A stretch of DNA of 57,823 nt from SFEL01 sp045603585 (GCA_045603585.1 JAZUMK010000057.1:1-57823), one strand, 5' to 3'; shown: positions 25,699-34,846, numbered from the stretch's first letter. The notes: generated by a model not told the origin, from the sequence alone. A program made the numbers and translations.

Positions 25699-26793
25699 GT
25701 GAAAGAAAGAACCAAAAACATTATCATACTTGCCCTTGCGGGTATTATCCTATTCGGCTTTGCCCTGTGTGGTGTGCTGATGCCTGATGGCGAAATATCC
25801 CTCAGCGAAAGAAGACCATTGAAGCAGCTTCCAGAGCTTAGCGCCGATACTGTTGTTTCAGGTGATTTTACCGCTGATTTTGAGGAATATGCGGCGGATC
25901 AGTTCCCATTGAGGGATACCTTCCGCAGAATAAAGGCATATGCGGTATATTATCTGTTCCGTCAGGGGGATAACAACGACGTCTATATCAATGACGGATA
26001 CGCCTCAAAGCTGGAATATCCCATCAATGAGGATTCCCTCCAAAGGGCGGCCCGGGTATTCAAAAAGGTATACGATAAATACCTGAGCGAAAGCCGTGTG
26101 TATTTCTCTCTGATACCGGATAAAAATGCCTTTATGGCACAGCAGAACGGCTATCCTTCAATTGATTATGCCGAGTTTGCGGACATAATGACCCAAGCCA
26201 CTCCATTTATGGAGTACATCCCCATAGATCATCTCCTTGAGCTTGAGGATTACTACCGTACGGATACCCATTGGCGTCAGGAATGCATAGTGGACGTGGC
26301 GGCTCATATCGGCCGGGCAATGGGCGTGGAGCTGCAGGGGGAATATACTCAGAACAAGCTGGATAACCCCTTCTACGGCGTATACTGCGGACAGGCGGCG
26401 CTGCCCCTTCCTGCAGAAACCCTGTATTACCTTACCAACGATACGCTGGAGGGATGCACCGTGTACGATGGGGAAACGGATAAATACATTGGCGTATACG
26501 ACTTTGAAAAGGCATGCGGGCAGGACCCTTATGAAATATTCCTTTCCGGCTCAAAGTCTCTGCTGACCATAGAAAATCCCTCCTGCCGCAATGGAAAGGA
26601 ACTTATAGTGTTCCGCGATTCCTTCGGCAGCAGTATCGTCCCTTTGCTTGTTGAAGGATATTCCACTGTTACGGTATTGGATATACGTTATATTTCCTCG
26701 GATATGCTGGACAGGTTTGTGGAGTTCCACGGGCAGGATGTGCTTTTCCTTTACAGCACCCTTGTGCTGAACAACAGCGTAACGCTGAAATAA
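25699..26793 (+). CDS. DHHW/AlgX-like extracytoplasmic acetyltransferase partner
   Basis: 364 residues, GTG start after AGGAGG at 25685-25690. One N-terminal membrane anchor (about 8-28), then an extracytoplasmic SGNH-like domain. The family motif DHHW appears as D189-T-H191-W192 in YYRTDTHWRQ; the nucleophile region reads VFRDSFGSS. These proteins finish the acetyl transfer begun by the MBOAT protein. The acceptor polymer cannot be deduced; no polysaccharide synthase is nearby. Confidence 0.85.
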   Translation: MKERTKNIIILALAGIILFGFALCGVLMPDGEISLSERRPLKQLPELSADTVVSGDFTADFEEYAADQFPLRDTFRRIKAYAVYYLFRQGDNNDVYINDGYASKLEYPINEDSLQRAARVFKKVYDKYLSESRVYFSLIPDKNAFMAQQNGYPSIDYAEFADIMTQATPFMEYIPIDHLLELEDYYRTDTHWRQECIVDVAAHIGRAMGVELQGEYTQNKLDNPFYGVYCGQAALPLPAETLYYLTNDTLEGCTVYDGETDKYIGVYDFEKACGQDPYEIFLSGSKSLLTIENPSCRNGKELIVFRDSFGSSIVPLLVEGYSTVTVLDIRYISSDMLDRFVEFHGQDVLFLYSTLVLNNSVTLK

Positions 26794-26804
26794 CATTCAA
26801 ACAT

Positions 26805-26840
26805 AAAAACTCCCTTCGCATTTTCTCGAAGGGAGTTTTT
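26805..26840 (+). terminator. Bidirectional terminator between convergent genes
   Basis: A 14-bp stem (26805-26818 with 26827-26840) with A-run on one side and T-run on the other serves both the DHHW gene and the minus-strand deaminase. Confidence 0.9.
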
Positions 26841-26848
26841 ATTGTACG

Positions 26849-27313
26849 CTATCCTTTTTTATTCTTGCTGAAATAATCGGACAGAACTTTCAGCGCCTGA
26901 TCCCGCATAACGCCGGAAGTGACCTGAATATTTGCGCCGGAATTTTCAAATACGGTTTTGCAGCATTCTGCGCCCTGAACTCCCAGAATATTGCACAGGT
27001 CGATATCGCTTGCCCCGTAAACAAGCCTGCCCAGCTTTGTCCATACCATTGCCCCGCAGCACATGAAGCATGGTTCACAGCTGGAATAGAGGGCGTATTC
27101 GGATAGATCCGTTATGGCTGTTTCTTCGCAGAATCTGCGGATAAGCCCCGCCTCCGCGTGGAAGGTAGGATCGTGCATTGTGTATATCTGGTTTTCATTG
27201 GTAAAAACTATTTCGCCGTCCTTCACCAGCACTGCGCCAAAAGGCTCATTGCCGTGCTGAACTGCAGAAACTGATAATTCTATTGCTTTTTGCATGAAAA
27301 ATTCATCTGACAT
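26849..27313 (-). CDS. Nucleoside/base deaminase of the cytidine deaminase-like superfamily
   Basis: 154 residues from the ATG complementary to 27311-27313; a longer frame upstream runs through the promoter region and is rejected. Zinc site: HAE in PTFHAEAGLIRR and the CEPC pair in SSCEPCFMCCGAM. EPFGAVLVKDGEI matches guanine deaminase and tRNA adenosine deaminase relatives. Size and overall pattern favour a guanine-deaminase-like or general nucleoside deaminase; substrate unproven. Transcribed divergently from the MATE gene. Confidence 0.85.
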   Translation of the reverse strand: MSDEFFMQKAIELSVSAVQHGNEPFGAVLVKDGEIVFTNENQIYTMHDPTFHAEAGLIRRFCEETAITDLSEYALYSSCEPCFMCCGAMVWTKLGRLVYGASDIDLCNILGVQGAECCKTVFENSGANIQVTSGVMRDQALKVLSDYFSKNKKG

Positions 27314-27343
27314 GGCGGTATCCCCCATAAAGGTTATGCTTTG

Positions 27344-27393
27344 AGTATATTTTAGCATATATCGATTGCAAAACCTAAACAAACTGATAAAAT
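27344..27393. promoter_or_regulatory. Divergent promoters sharing one palindromic -35 box
   Basis: TTGCAA at 27366-27371 reads the same on both strands. Rightward it pairs with TAAAAT at 27388-27393 (spacer 16) for the MATE gene. Leftward it pairs with TATACT, complementary to 27344-27349 (spacer 16), for the deaminase. RNA polymerase could use it in only one direction at a time. Confidence 0.55.
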
Positions 27394-27437
27394 TATGTGT
27401 GGATAGTTTGATTATTTGATAAACGGCGGAACAAACC

Positions 27438-28808
27438 ATGGAAAACAAAGGCACAATGATACAGGACTTTACCACGGGAAGCGTGTCAAAGCAGCTTCTT
27501 GCCTTTGCTGCGCCCCTTGTAATGTCGGGCTTGCTGCAAACGGTGTACAACATGGTGGATATGATAGTTGTGGGCCGCTATGTGGGCAGCGCAGGTCTCA
27601 GCGCGGTATCCGTAGGCGGCGAGGTGCTGATGATGCTCACCTTTATTGCAACCGGCATATCCAATGCAGGCCAGGTGACCATAGCTCAGTTTATCGGCGC
27701 AGGCAAAAAGGACATGGTAAGCAAAATGGTGGGCACCCTGTTTACCTTCCTGCTCATCTGTGCCCTTGGCATGACGGTGGTCTGCACCCTTATCCGTGAA
27801 AACATACTGCAATGGATAAACATGCCCATCGAGGCATATGACCACGGCCTTAACTACATGTCCACCTGTATTTACGGCCTGGTATTCATATACGGCTATA
27901 ACCTCGTCAGCGCGGTGCTGCGCGGCATGGGAGATTCCAAGCGTCCCTTCATAATAATCGCCATTGCCGCGCTGCTGAATCTGGTATTGGATATGGTATT
28001 TGTGGCAGGTTTTGGCATGGCTGCCTTCGGCGCAGCGCTGGCCACGGTAATATCTCAGGCAGTAAGCTTTATCTGCGCCCTTGTGTATCTTTACTATCAC
28101 AGGGAACAGTTTGGCTTTGATTTCAAGCCGGAAAGTTTCCGGATATTCCCTGATGCATTCAGGCCCCTCATCAAGCTGGGCATACCCATGATGCTGCAGT
28201 CTGCATCCATAACCTTCTCAAAGCTGTTTATAAGCTCCTGGGTAAATACATACGGCGTTGTGGCATCTGCCCTTACCGGCATCGGCCACAAGCTGGCAAC
28301 CATCACAAACATAATCGCCCAGGCCTTCTCCACCGCTGGCGGCTCAATGATCGCCCAGAATATCGGCGCACAAAAGTACGAGCGCGTGCCAAAAGTAATA
28401 GGCACATCCATGGTGATGGACGGCATAGTATCCGTCGTCCTGTCCGCTGTAACGCTGCTTTGGCCCAGAATGGTATTCGGCCTGTTCACATCAGAGGCGG
28501 CGGTGCTGGATATGACGGGAATGTATATGACAGCAGCTATATTGACGTATATGGGAGCCATGTTCAGAGGCCCCATGCTATCATTGATAAACGGCAGCGG
28601 CAATTTCAGGCTGAATATCTCCATTGCCGTATTGGACGGCATAGTGATGCGCATAGGCTTTGCAATGTTCCTTGGCCTTGTATGCGATATGGGCATAAGG
28701 GGCTTCTGGATAGGCGATGCTCTGTCCGGCTTCATGCCCTTTATAATAGGCGGGGCGTATTATGTCAGCGGCAAGTGGAAGACCCGCAGCCACATAATAA
28801 AAGACTGA
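27438..28808 (+). CDS. MATE family efflux transporter
   Basis: 456 residues, twelve predicted membrane helices in two homologous halves. Typical openings of the halves: LLAFAAPLVMSGLLQTVYNMVDMIVVGRYVG and LIKLGIPMMLQSASITFSKLF are recognisable in the family. Exports cationic drugs or metabolites with Na+ or H+. Weak RBS. Single-gene unit divergent from the deaminase; no terminator seen before the next gene. Confidence 0.93.
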   Translation: MENKGTMIQDFTTGSVSKQLLAFAAPLVMSGLLQTVYNMVDMIVVGRYVGSAGLSAVSVGGEVLMMLTFIATGISNAGQVTIAQFIGAGKKDMVSKMVGTLFTFLLICALGMTVVCTLIRENILQWINMPIEAYDHGLNYMSTCIYGLVFIYGYNLVSAVLRGMGDSKRPFIIIAIAALLNLVLDMVFVAGFGMAAFGAALATVISQAVSFICALVYLYYHREQFGFDFKPESFRIFPDAFRPLIKLGIPMMLQSASITFSKLFISSWVNTYGVVASALTGIGHKLATITNIIAQAFSTAGGSMIAQNIGAQKYERVPKVIGTSMVMDGIVSVVLSAVTLLWPRMVFGLFTSEAAVLDMTGMYMTAAILTYMGAMFRGPMLSLINGSGNFRLNISIAVLDGIVMRIGFAMFLGLVCDMGIRGFWIGDALSGFMPFIIGGAYYVSGKWKTRSHIIKD

Positions 28809-28909
28809 CAGATAAATATTTATACTATTGCCTTGCTAAAGAGACACAATTTATATAAAATAACACCAGTGCCGTGTATACGGATAAACAAAAGGGAGGA
28901 AATCCTACA

Positions 28910-29911
28910 ATGAAAATTCGCGTTTTGAATCAGCAGGATATGCAGAAGGTATTTACCATGGAGGAGGCCATCAAGGCCGCAGGCGATGCCCTTGCCATGT
29001 ATTCCGCGGGAAATACAGACATACCCCTCAGGGCCAACATCAACGTTGCGGAACATGGCGGAAACAGCCTGTATATGTATGGCTATGCTGCGCCTGCTCA
29101 GGCTCTTGGCGTAAAGATCGTTTCCGTATACTCCGGCAATGCCGCAAAGGGACTGCCCGTAGTTCCCGCCACCATGGTGCTGCTCAACAGCGCCACCGGT
29201 CAGGTATGTGCCCTTATGGACGGCACCTATCTTACCCGTGCCCGTACCGGCGCAGTTGCCGGCGCAGCAACTCAGCTTCTTGCCCGCAAGGACTGTAAGG
29301 TGTTTGCCCTTATCGGCACCGGCGGACAGGCCGAGGGCCAGCTTGAAGCCGTGCTTACCGTGCGTCCCGGGCTTGAAAAGGTGCTGGTATACAGCCGCAA
29401 TTTTGAAAAGGCAGATGCATTTGCCAAGGCCATGGCAGCAAAGTTCGGCGAGAAGTTCTCCGTTGAAATAACCGCCGTACACAGTTCCGAAGAAGCCGTA
29501 AAGGATGCAGATATCATTACTGCCGTTACCACTGCCAATAACGCCGTATTTGACGGCAGGCTGATAAAGAAGGGCGTACACATCAACGCCATGGGTTCCT
29601 ATACTCCGGATATGGCCGAGATCGACGAATACATCGTAACCACCGCAAACAAGATTTACACCGATACCAATGAAGGCGTTATCAGTGAATCCGGCGACAT
29701 TATCCAGCCCATGGAAAAGGGCACCTTCAGGGAATCCGATATCACCGGCGAGCTGGGTCAGGCCATCAACGGCGCAGTTGCAGGCCGCGAAAGCGATGAC
29801 GAGCTTACCCTGTTTGAATCTGTAGGCACCGCTGTATTGGATATCGTAACTGCCCAGCGCATTTATGAGCGTGCGGAAGAGCTGAACGTGGGCAGCGTCA
29901 TCGAGCTGTAA
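28910..29911 (+). CDS. Ornithine cyclodeaminase / mu-crystallin family dehydrogenase
   Basis: 333 residues from the ATG at 28910, preceded by GGGAGGA at 28894-28900. VPATMVLLNSATGQVCALMDGTYLT(R) region, IGTGGQAEGQL dinucleotide fold, and FDGRLIKKGVHINAMGSYTPDM are family hallmarks. Members are ornithine cyclodeaminase, alanine dehydrogenase or imine reductase; which cannot be told from sequence. A candidate promoter TTGCTA at 28834 with a TATAAA-type -10 precedes. The EamA exporter downstream may handle the product or a related amino acid. Confidence 0.88.
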   Translation: MKIRVLNQQDMQKVFTMEEAIKAAGDALAMYSAGNTDIPLRANINVAEHGGNSLYMYGYAAPAQALGVKIVSVYSGNAAKGLPVVPATMVLLNSATGQVCALMDGTYLTRARTGAVAGAATQLLARKDCKVFALIGTGGQAEGQLEAVLTVRPGLEKVLVYSRNFEKADAFAKAMAAKFGEKFSVEITAVHSSEEAVKDADIITAVTTANNAVFDGRLIKKGVHINAMGSYTPDMAEIDEYIVTTANKIYTDTNEGVISESGDIIQPMEKGTFRESDITGELGQAINGAVAGRESDDELTLFESVGTAVLDIVTAQRIYERAEELNVGSVIEL

Positions 29912-29942
29912 TTAAAACAGTATAAAATAAACAACCCATACA

Positions 29943-29975
29943 CGTCCCCGTGACATATGCCGCGGGGACGATTTT
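29943..29975 (+). terminator. Terminator after the ornithine cyclodeaminase gene
   Basis: An 8-bp stem cgtccccg/cggggacg (29943-29950 with 29963-29970) followed by atttt. The EamA gene RBS follows closely. Confidence 0.65.
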
Positions 29976-29995
29976 GCGATAAAAAGGAGAAACCC

Positions 29996-30880
29996 ATGAC
30001 GGATAAAAAGACCGGAGCGTATATTGCGCTGCTGCTGACATTTTTGCTGTGGGGCAGTATATATGTGGCCAGCAGCTATGCAACCGCTGTGTTTTCTCCG
30101 GTGATTGTGGCCTGCGGAAGATATCTTACAGGGACGGCTATGCTCTGGATAATGGCAGCGGGAAAGCCGAAAACCAAAATAGAAAAGGCCGATATAAAGT
30201 ATTTCATACTGATAGCGGTATTGGGCTATTATCTTACAAGTGTTATAAATACCATAGGCATAAAGCTGTCAGGTCCTTCCGTTTCCTCGGTGATAAATTC
30301 CCTTATGCCGGTGGGCATATCCATTGCCGGTGCGGTTATGCTGAAGGAAAAAATACATTCCGTACGCATAATGTGCATCCTTCTTGCAATAGCGGGTACT
30401 CTTATAGTGGTGCAGGGCGGCGAGGGAATACGCGCTGCGGGAGCGGCCTGCATGGCAGCAGGTATTGTCACCTGGAGCATTGCAACCGTGTTTATCAAGA
30501 AGATGGGGCAAAAGTATGCCCCTGAGATAGTGGCGGCGTATACCATGAGCATGAGCCTGCTGATACATATACCAATAGCGGCGGCAGAAGCGGTGAAAAG
30601 CGGCATACAGTGGCAGACTGCCGCTGTGCTGGCAATACTGTATATGGGAATATTCCCAACCGGCGCGGCTCAGTATCTGTGGGGCAAAAGCCTGTCGGTA
30701 CTGGATGCGGGCATGTGCTCTGTATTTTATCCGCTGCAGCCTGTGTTTTCCGTTATACTGGGCAGGATATTCCTCAATGAACAGCTTGAACCCGGCTTTT
30801 TTATAGGGGCGGGGATAATCGCCGCAACCGTGGTGATAAACTGCCTGTATTCCGAGCAGAAGCCAAAGCTAAAACCGTGA
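29996..30880 (+). CDS. EamA/DMT family transporter
   Basis: 294 residues, ten predicted helices in two EamA repeats (first repeat with WGSIYVASSYATAVFSP, second with YTMSMSLLIHIPIAAAE). Drug/metabolite exporter family, often amino acids or purines. ATG 29996 follows aaggaga at 29985-29990; the frame opens earlier but across the terminator stem. Confidence 0.9.
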   Translation: MTDKKTGAYIALLLTFLLWGSIYVASSYATAVFSPVIVACGRYLTGTAMLWIMAAGKPKTKIEKADIKYFILIAVLGYYLTSVINTIGIKLSGPSVSSVINSLMPVGISIAGAVMLKEKIHSVRIMCILLAIAGTLIVVQGGEGIRAAGAACMAAGIVTWSIATVFIKKMGQKYAPEIVAAYTMSMSLLIHIPIAAAEAVKSGIQWQTAAVLAILYMGIFPTGAAQYLWGKSLSVLDAGMCSVFYPLQPVFSVILGRIFLNEQLEPGFFIGAGIIAATVVINCLYSEQKPKLKP

Positions 30881-30886
30881 TAAACG

Positions 30887-30923
30887 AAAGGGCGGGGCGC
30901 ATATCAGCCTCCTGCCCTTTTTT
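30887..30923 (+). terminator. Terminator after the EamA gene
   Basis: A 10-bp stem with one G-T pair (30887-30896 with 30911-30920), then six T. Confidence 0.8.
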
Positions 30924-31020
30924 GTTTAAGTATTTACGCTGATAAGTGCAGTTTGTATACCATTTGCGGCGAATTTGAGATATAATTAAACTATCTATGA
31001 AAGAAAAAGGATGCCATACC

Positions 31021-31896
31021 GTGATAGTGGACAGCAGCACCAAATTCATAACCCTCCTGGGTAAGCCTCTGCATCAGTCATTTTCTGCGCGGATGCAGAA
31101 CGCCGCCTACAGGGCAATGGGCAAAAAACTGCTATATTTTTATACCGAAGCTGAGGAAGCTCAGCTTGAGGATATTATACGCGGCATACGCAATATGCCC
31201 TTTGCAGGCTTTGCGGTAACCAAGCCAAATAAGGTAGAAGTGCTGAAGTATCTGGATGAGCAGGAGCCCCTCTGCAAAAACATAGGCGCCTGCAACACCG
31301 TGGCAATAAGAGACGGCAGGCTTATCGGCTTCAATACCGACAGTATAGGTTTTTCGGTTTCTATAAAGGAAGAAACGGATATCGATATAACAAAAAGCAC
31401 ATTCTTCTGCGCAGGCGCAGGAGGAGCGGGCAGGGCCATAAGCTGTGCGCTGGCTATGGACGGAGCAAAGAAGATATACGTATACGACAAAATAGACAGC
31501 CGCGCAGAAGAACTTGCATCGGATATAAACAAAAACTACGGCCGTATTGCGGAATTTGTGCCCTTTGAAGAAGGCGCAATGCAAAAAGCAATGGCTTCGG
31601 ATGTGCTGATAAACGCAACAGGCGTGGGCATGAAGGAAACCATAGACCAATCTCCGTTTGCCGAGGGAATAATACGCCCTCAGCATATCTGCTATGATGC
31701 CACATACAATCCCACCCAAACCTGTTTCCTGAGGCAGGCTGCGGCAAAGGGATGCGTTACGGTAAACGGCATAGGTATGCTGCTGCATCAGGGTGCTGCC
31801 CAGATAAAGATATGGACAGGGGAGGATGCCCCTCTTGAGGTAATGTCAAAGGAGCTTGCGGATGTGCTTGCGGGGGTTCCTGAGGCAGGTATATAA
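31021..31896 (+). CDS. Shikimate/quinate dehydrogenase family protein (AroE-like, divergent)
   Basis: About 291 residues from GTG 31021, chosen because AAAGGA at 31006-31011 sits nine bases before it, while ATG 30997 lies only ten bases from a TATAAT at 30981-30986. Substrate-loop LGKPLHQSFSARMQN, catalytic-Lys region AVTKPNKVEV (the family normally has Asn-Val-Thr and this has Ala-Val-Thr), IGACNTVAIRDG, NTDSIGF, GAGGAGRAI and LLHQG are present. Oxidises or reduces shikimate-type ring acids with NAD(P). No other aro genes are near; the TRAP operon following suggests a catabolic or uptake-linked role (inference). Confidence 0.85.
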   Translation: MIVDSSTKFITLLGKPLHQSFSARMQNAAYRAMGKKLLYFYTEAEEAQLEDIIRGIRNMPFAGFAVTKPNKVEVLKYLDEQEPLCKNIGACNTVAIRDGRLIGFNTDSIGFSVSIKEETDIDITKSTFFCAGAGGAGRAISCALAMDGAKKIYVYDKIDSRAEELASDINKNYGRIAEFVPFEEGAMQKAMASDVLINATGVGMKETIDQSPFAEGIIRPQHICYDATYNPTQTCFLRQAAAKGCVTVNGIGMLLHQGAAQIKIWTGEDAPLEVMSKELADVLAGVPEAGI

Positions 31897-31948
31897 TTGT
31901 TGGCGATTTGCGGCGGCTTAAGCGCGCCGCAGCGAGGCGGTAAGGCTG

Positions 31949-32455
31949 ATGAAACTTATCAGATGGCTGGACAAGCATTTTGAAGAATATCTGATGATAT
32001 TTTGCCTGGTGGCGATCACTTTGGTAATGTTTATTCAGGTTATCATAAGAAAGCTTCCCTGGATACCTGCGCTCACCTGGGCGGAGGAGTTTTGCCGTTT
32101 CGCATGGGTATGGAGCGTATTTCTCTCGCTTCCATATACAATAAAGCGTAGCAGCATGCTGAGGGTGACTGCCCTTGGGGATGTTCTGCCCGAAGGCGCC
32201 CGCAGGGTGCTGGATGTAATGGTGGATATCATCATAATCGCTGCCATGGGAATGCTGCTGTATTATGCCGTTCCCCTTGTAAAAGACAGATATTTGAGCG
32301 GCGAAACCTCTCCCGCAATGGGCTGGCACATGTGGGTCATGTATTCCTTTATGCTGCTGGGTTTTGGCCTTGGGGTGTTCCGCGGAATACAGCGCCTGAT
32401 GGGTCATATTCAAAATAAACCCTGTGAGCAGGAATGCAGAAGGGGGGATGAGTAA
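31949..32455 (+). CDS. dctQ: TRAP transporter small permease (DctQ)
   Basis: 168 residues, four membrane helices. FCLVAITLVMFIQVIIRK and ALTWAEEFCRFAWVWSVFL are the DctQ signature. It forms the integral membrane complex with DctM. The TAA shares one base with the dctM start (TAATG). A GC-rich hairpin (gcggcg ... gccgc) lies in the gap after the AroE-like gene. Confidence 0.93.
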   Translation: MKLIRWLDKHFEEYLMIFCLVAITLVMFIQVIIRKLPWIPALTWAEEFCRFAWVWSVFLSLPYTIKRSSMLRVTALGDVLPEGARRVLDVMVDIIIIAAMGMLLYYAVPLVKDRYLSGETSPAMGWHMWVMYSFMLLGFGLGVFRGIQRLMGHIQNKPCEQECRRGDE

Positions 32456-33741
32456 TGGCCGCGTTGCTGGTATTATTGGTGTTCCTTCTTTGCGTAATTG
32501 CCACTGTGCCCATCGGCATAAGCATGGTGCTTGGCGCATCCGCCCCCATACTGCTGCTGGACAAGGGCGGCTCCATAGCCCAGATGCTGAACAATGCCTT
32601 CTCAGGGGCAAATACCACCCCCATACTTGCCGTACCATTGTTTATGCTGGGCGGAGTGATAATGGCGGAGGGCGGAATATCCAAAAGGCTGTTTAATTTC
32701 TTTGCATATTTCGTTGGCCGAATGAGGGGCGGCATACCCTGCGCCTGTATTTTGACATGCCTGTTTTACGGGGCGATATCCGGTTCGGGCCCTGCAACCA
32801 CCGCGGCGGTAGGCTCAATGTGCATACCCTTCCTTGCGGAGCTGGGATACGATAAGCGATGGAGCGCAGGTCTGGTTTGTGTTGCCGGCGGTTTGGGCGT
32901 TATAATACCGCCGTCTATTCCCTTTGTGCTGTATTCGCTGGCAACGGGGGTATCCACAGGTGAGCTGTTCCTTGGGGGCATACTGCCCGGAATACTCATT
33001 GCCCTGCTGATGATGGCGTACGCGGTAATATACTGCCGCCGCAATGGGGAAAACAGGGACATGATAGCAGAAAAGATGCAGCAGCTGCAGGATAAGGGCC
33101 TGTGGGTGCTGTTTAAGGAAAGCTTCTGGGCGCTGCTGTGCCCGGTGATAGTGCTGGGCGGCATTTACAGTGGATTTGTTACGCCTACGGAAGCCGCAGT
33201 TGTGTCGGTGGTGTATGCGTTTGTGATTTCGGTATTTGTGTACAAAACCGTTGCCTTGCGCCGTATTCCCGCATTGCTTTCTGATGCTGTGAAAACATAC
33301 GGCGGACTTGCCTTTGTATTGGCCTTTGCAACGGCATTTGGCCGGGTGCTGTCCCTTACAAAAGCCACTCCTGCCATTGAGGGCTTCCTGCTGAGCAGCT
33401 TCCATAGTCAGGCAGGGGTGCTTACTGCGCTGGTTATCATATTCCTGCTGCTGGGTATGGTTATGGACACAGGCCCCGCAATAGTGATCCTTGCGCCTGT
33501 TTTGCTGCCCGCTGCTGCGCAGCTTGGCGTACATGATGTACACTTTGGTGTGATACTTGTCTGCTGTCTTTCCATTGGCCTTGCAACGCCGCCCTTTGGG
33601 CTGGACCTTTTCGTTGCGGGCAATCTTGCAAAGGAGTCTCCCATGGCCGTGGCAAGAAAGGCCGTTCCCTTTATAATTGCGTTTTTGATAGCCCTCGTAC
33701 TTATCACATATATCCCCTGGCTCAGCCTTGCGCTGATATAA
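32455..33741 (+). CDS. dctM: TRAP transporter large permease (DctM)
   Basis: 428 residues, twelve or so helices, standard length. VPLFMLGGVIMAEGGISKRL, GAISGSGPATTAAVGSM and PPSIPFVLYSLATGVSTGELFLGG are typical. Uses the Na+ gradient to move a substrate delivered by DctP. Confidence 0.95.
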   Translation: MAALLVLLVFLLCVIATVPIGISMVLGASAPILLLDKGGSIAQMLNNAFSGANTTPILAVPLFMLGGVIMAEGGISKRLFNFFAYFVGRMRGGIPCACILTCLFYGAISGSGPATTAAVGSMCIPFLAELGYDKRWSAGLVCVAGGLGVIIPPSIPFVLYSLATGVSTGELFLGGILPGILIALLMMAYAVIYCRRNGENRDMIAEKMQQLQDKGLWVLFKESFWALLCPVIVLGGIYSGFVTPTEAAVVSVVYAFVISVFVYKTVALRRIPALLSDAVKTYGGLAFVLAFATAFGRVLSLTKATPAIEGFLLSSFHSQAGVLTALVIIFLLLGMVMDTGPAIVILAPVLLPAAAQLGVHDVHFGVILVCCLSIGLATPPFGLDLFVAGNLAKESPMAVARKAVPFIIAFLIALVLITYIPWLSLALI

Positions 33742-33766
33742 AACATCAAAGGACGGTAGTGTTACT

Positions 33767-34828
33767 ATTAAAAAGCTGATTTTTACCGCAACAGCCATGT
33801 TTATGGCAATATCGCTCGCCGCCTGCGCCCCGGGCGGCAAAGCCGAGCAAGCTCCCGAGGATATGACCGGCCCGTATGCCGGTCTTGAGCCCGTGGAGCT
33901 TATTGGCGCTGATTCCACAGGCAAGGATGCGGCGGGACAGCTGTTTGGCCAGCTGGTGGCAAAAAATGTTGAGGAGATAACCGGCGGCAAGCTGACCATC
34001 GATTATCACCCCAACGGAGATCTGGGCGGAGATACGGATCTGCTCCGTCAGGCACAGGATGGGGATATAGATATCGTGGTATGCCAGACTGCGCCCATGG
34101 TAAGCTTTATTCCTCAAATGGCGGTATTTGACCTGCCCATGGTATTTGCAAAATACGACGGGGAGACCATTGACCGGGTGCTGAACGGAGCAAATGAGTT
34201 CAACGCTGCCCTGCGGGAAGCCTATTACCATGCGGGATATCATCTGCTGGGCTTCATGCAGAACAGCACATACAGACTTACCACGGCAAACGTTGAGCTT
34301 TCTGACCTGAGCGCATTTTCCGCCCTGCAGATACGCACAATGGAAAATTCCAACCATATGGCATTCTGGTCCGCCATTGGCGCGGAGCCCACACCTCTTG
34401 CATGGGCAGAGGTATATATAGCTCTTCAGAACGGCACCATCGATGCGCAGGAAAATGCAGCTGATACCTGCGCCGGGGCAAACTTTCAGGAGGTGCAGAA
34501 GTACCTTGCCTGCACAAACCATATACTCTATGTCAACCAGATGCTTATCAACCGGGAAGCGTATGAGAAGCTGCATCCTTCCTATCAGGCTGCGCTGGAG
34601 ATGGCGGTGGGTGATGCGCTTTCCGAGATGAATCCCAAACTCAAGCAGATAGATGAGGACAACAAAAAGCAGCTGGCCGATGGCGGCATGACCATCATAG
34701 AATACGATGATTCTTTCTATGACGGCGTTTTGTCCCTCAGCGGAGTTCAGTCGCTTTATGATGACATAGACAGGCAGGCAGGCGGCCTTGGAACCTTGCT
34801 TATGGAAACCCTGGAAGGGGAAAATTAA
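33767..34828 (+). CDS. dctP: TRAP transporter substrate-binding lipoprotein (DctP), probable ATT start
   Basis: About 354 residues if translation begins at ATT 33767. That start yields a normal lipoprotein leader, KKLIFTATAMFMAISLAAC, with lipobox SLAAC. The first ATG (33797) would leave only nine residues before the Cys and no basic n-region. No ATG, GTG or TTG exists in frame between the upstream stop (33734-33736) and 33797. AAAGGACGG precedes by about 14 bases. The mature DctP fold is clear: ITGGKLTIDYHPNGDLGG, LRQAQDGDIDIVV, MVFAKYDGETI and LQIRTMENSNHMAFWSAIGAEPTPL. The conserved Arg that grips a carboxylate is in QIRTM. The substrate is therefore likely an organic acid. Confidence 0.88.
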   Translation: MKKLIFTATAMFMAISLAACAPGGKAEQAPEDMTGPYAGLEPVELIGADSTGKDAAGQLFGQLVAKNVEEITGGKLTIDYHPNGDLGGDTDLLRQAQDGDIDIVVCQTAPMVSFIPQMAVFDLPMVFAKYDGETIDRVLNGANEFNAALREAYYHAGYHLLGFMQNSTYRLTTANVELSDLSAFSALQIRTMENSNHMAFWSAIGAEPTPLAWAEVYIALQNGTIDAQENAADTCAGANFQEVQKYLACTNHILYVNQMLINREAYEKLHPSYQAALEMAVGDALSEMNPKLKQIDEDNKKQLADGGMTIIEYDDSFYDGVLSLSGVQSLYDDIDRQAGGLGTLLMETLEGEN

Positions 34829-34846
34829 ACACAGCGCAAAAAAATG

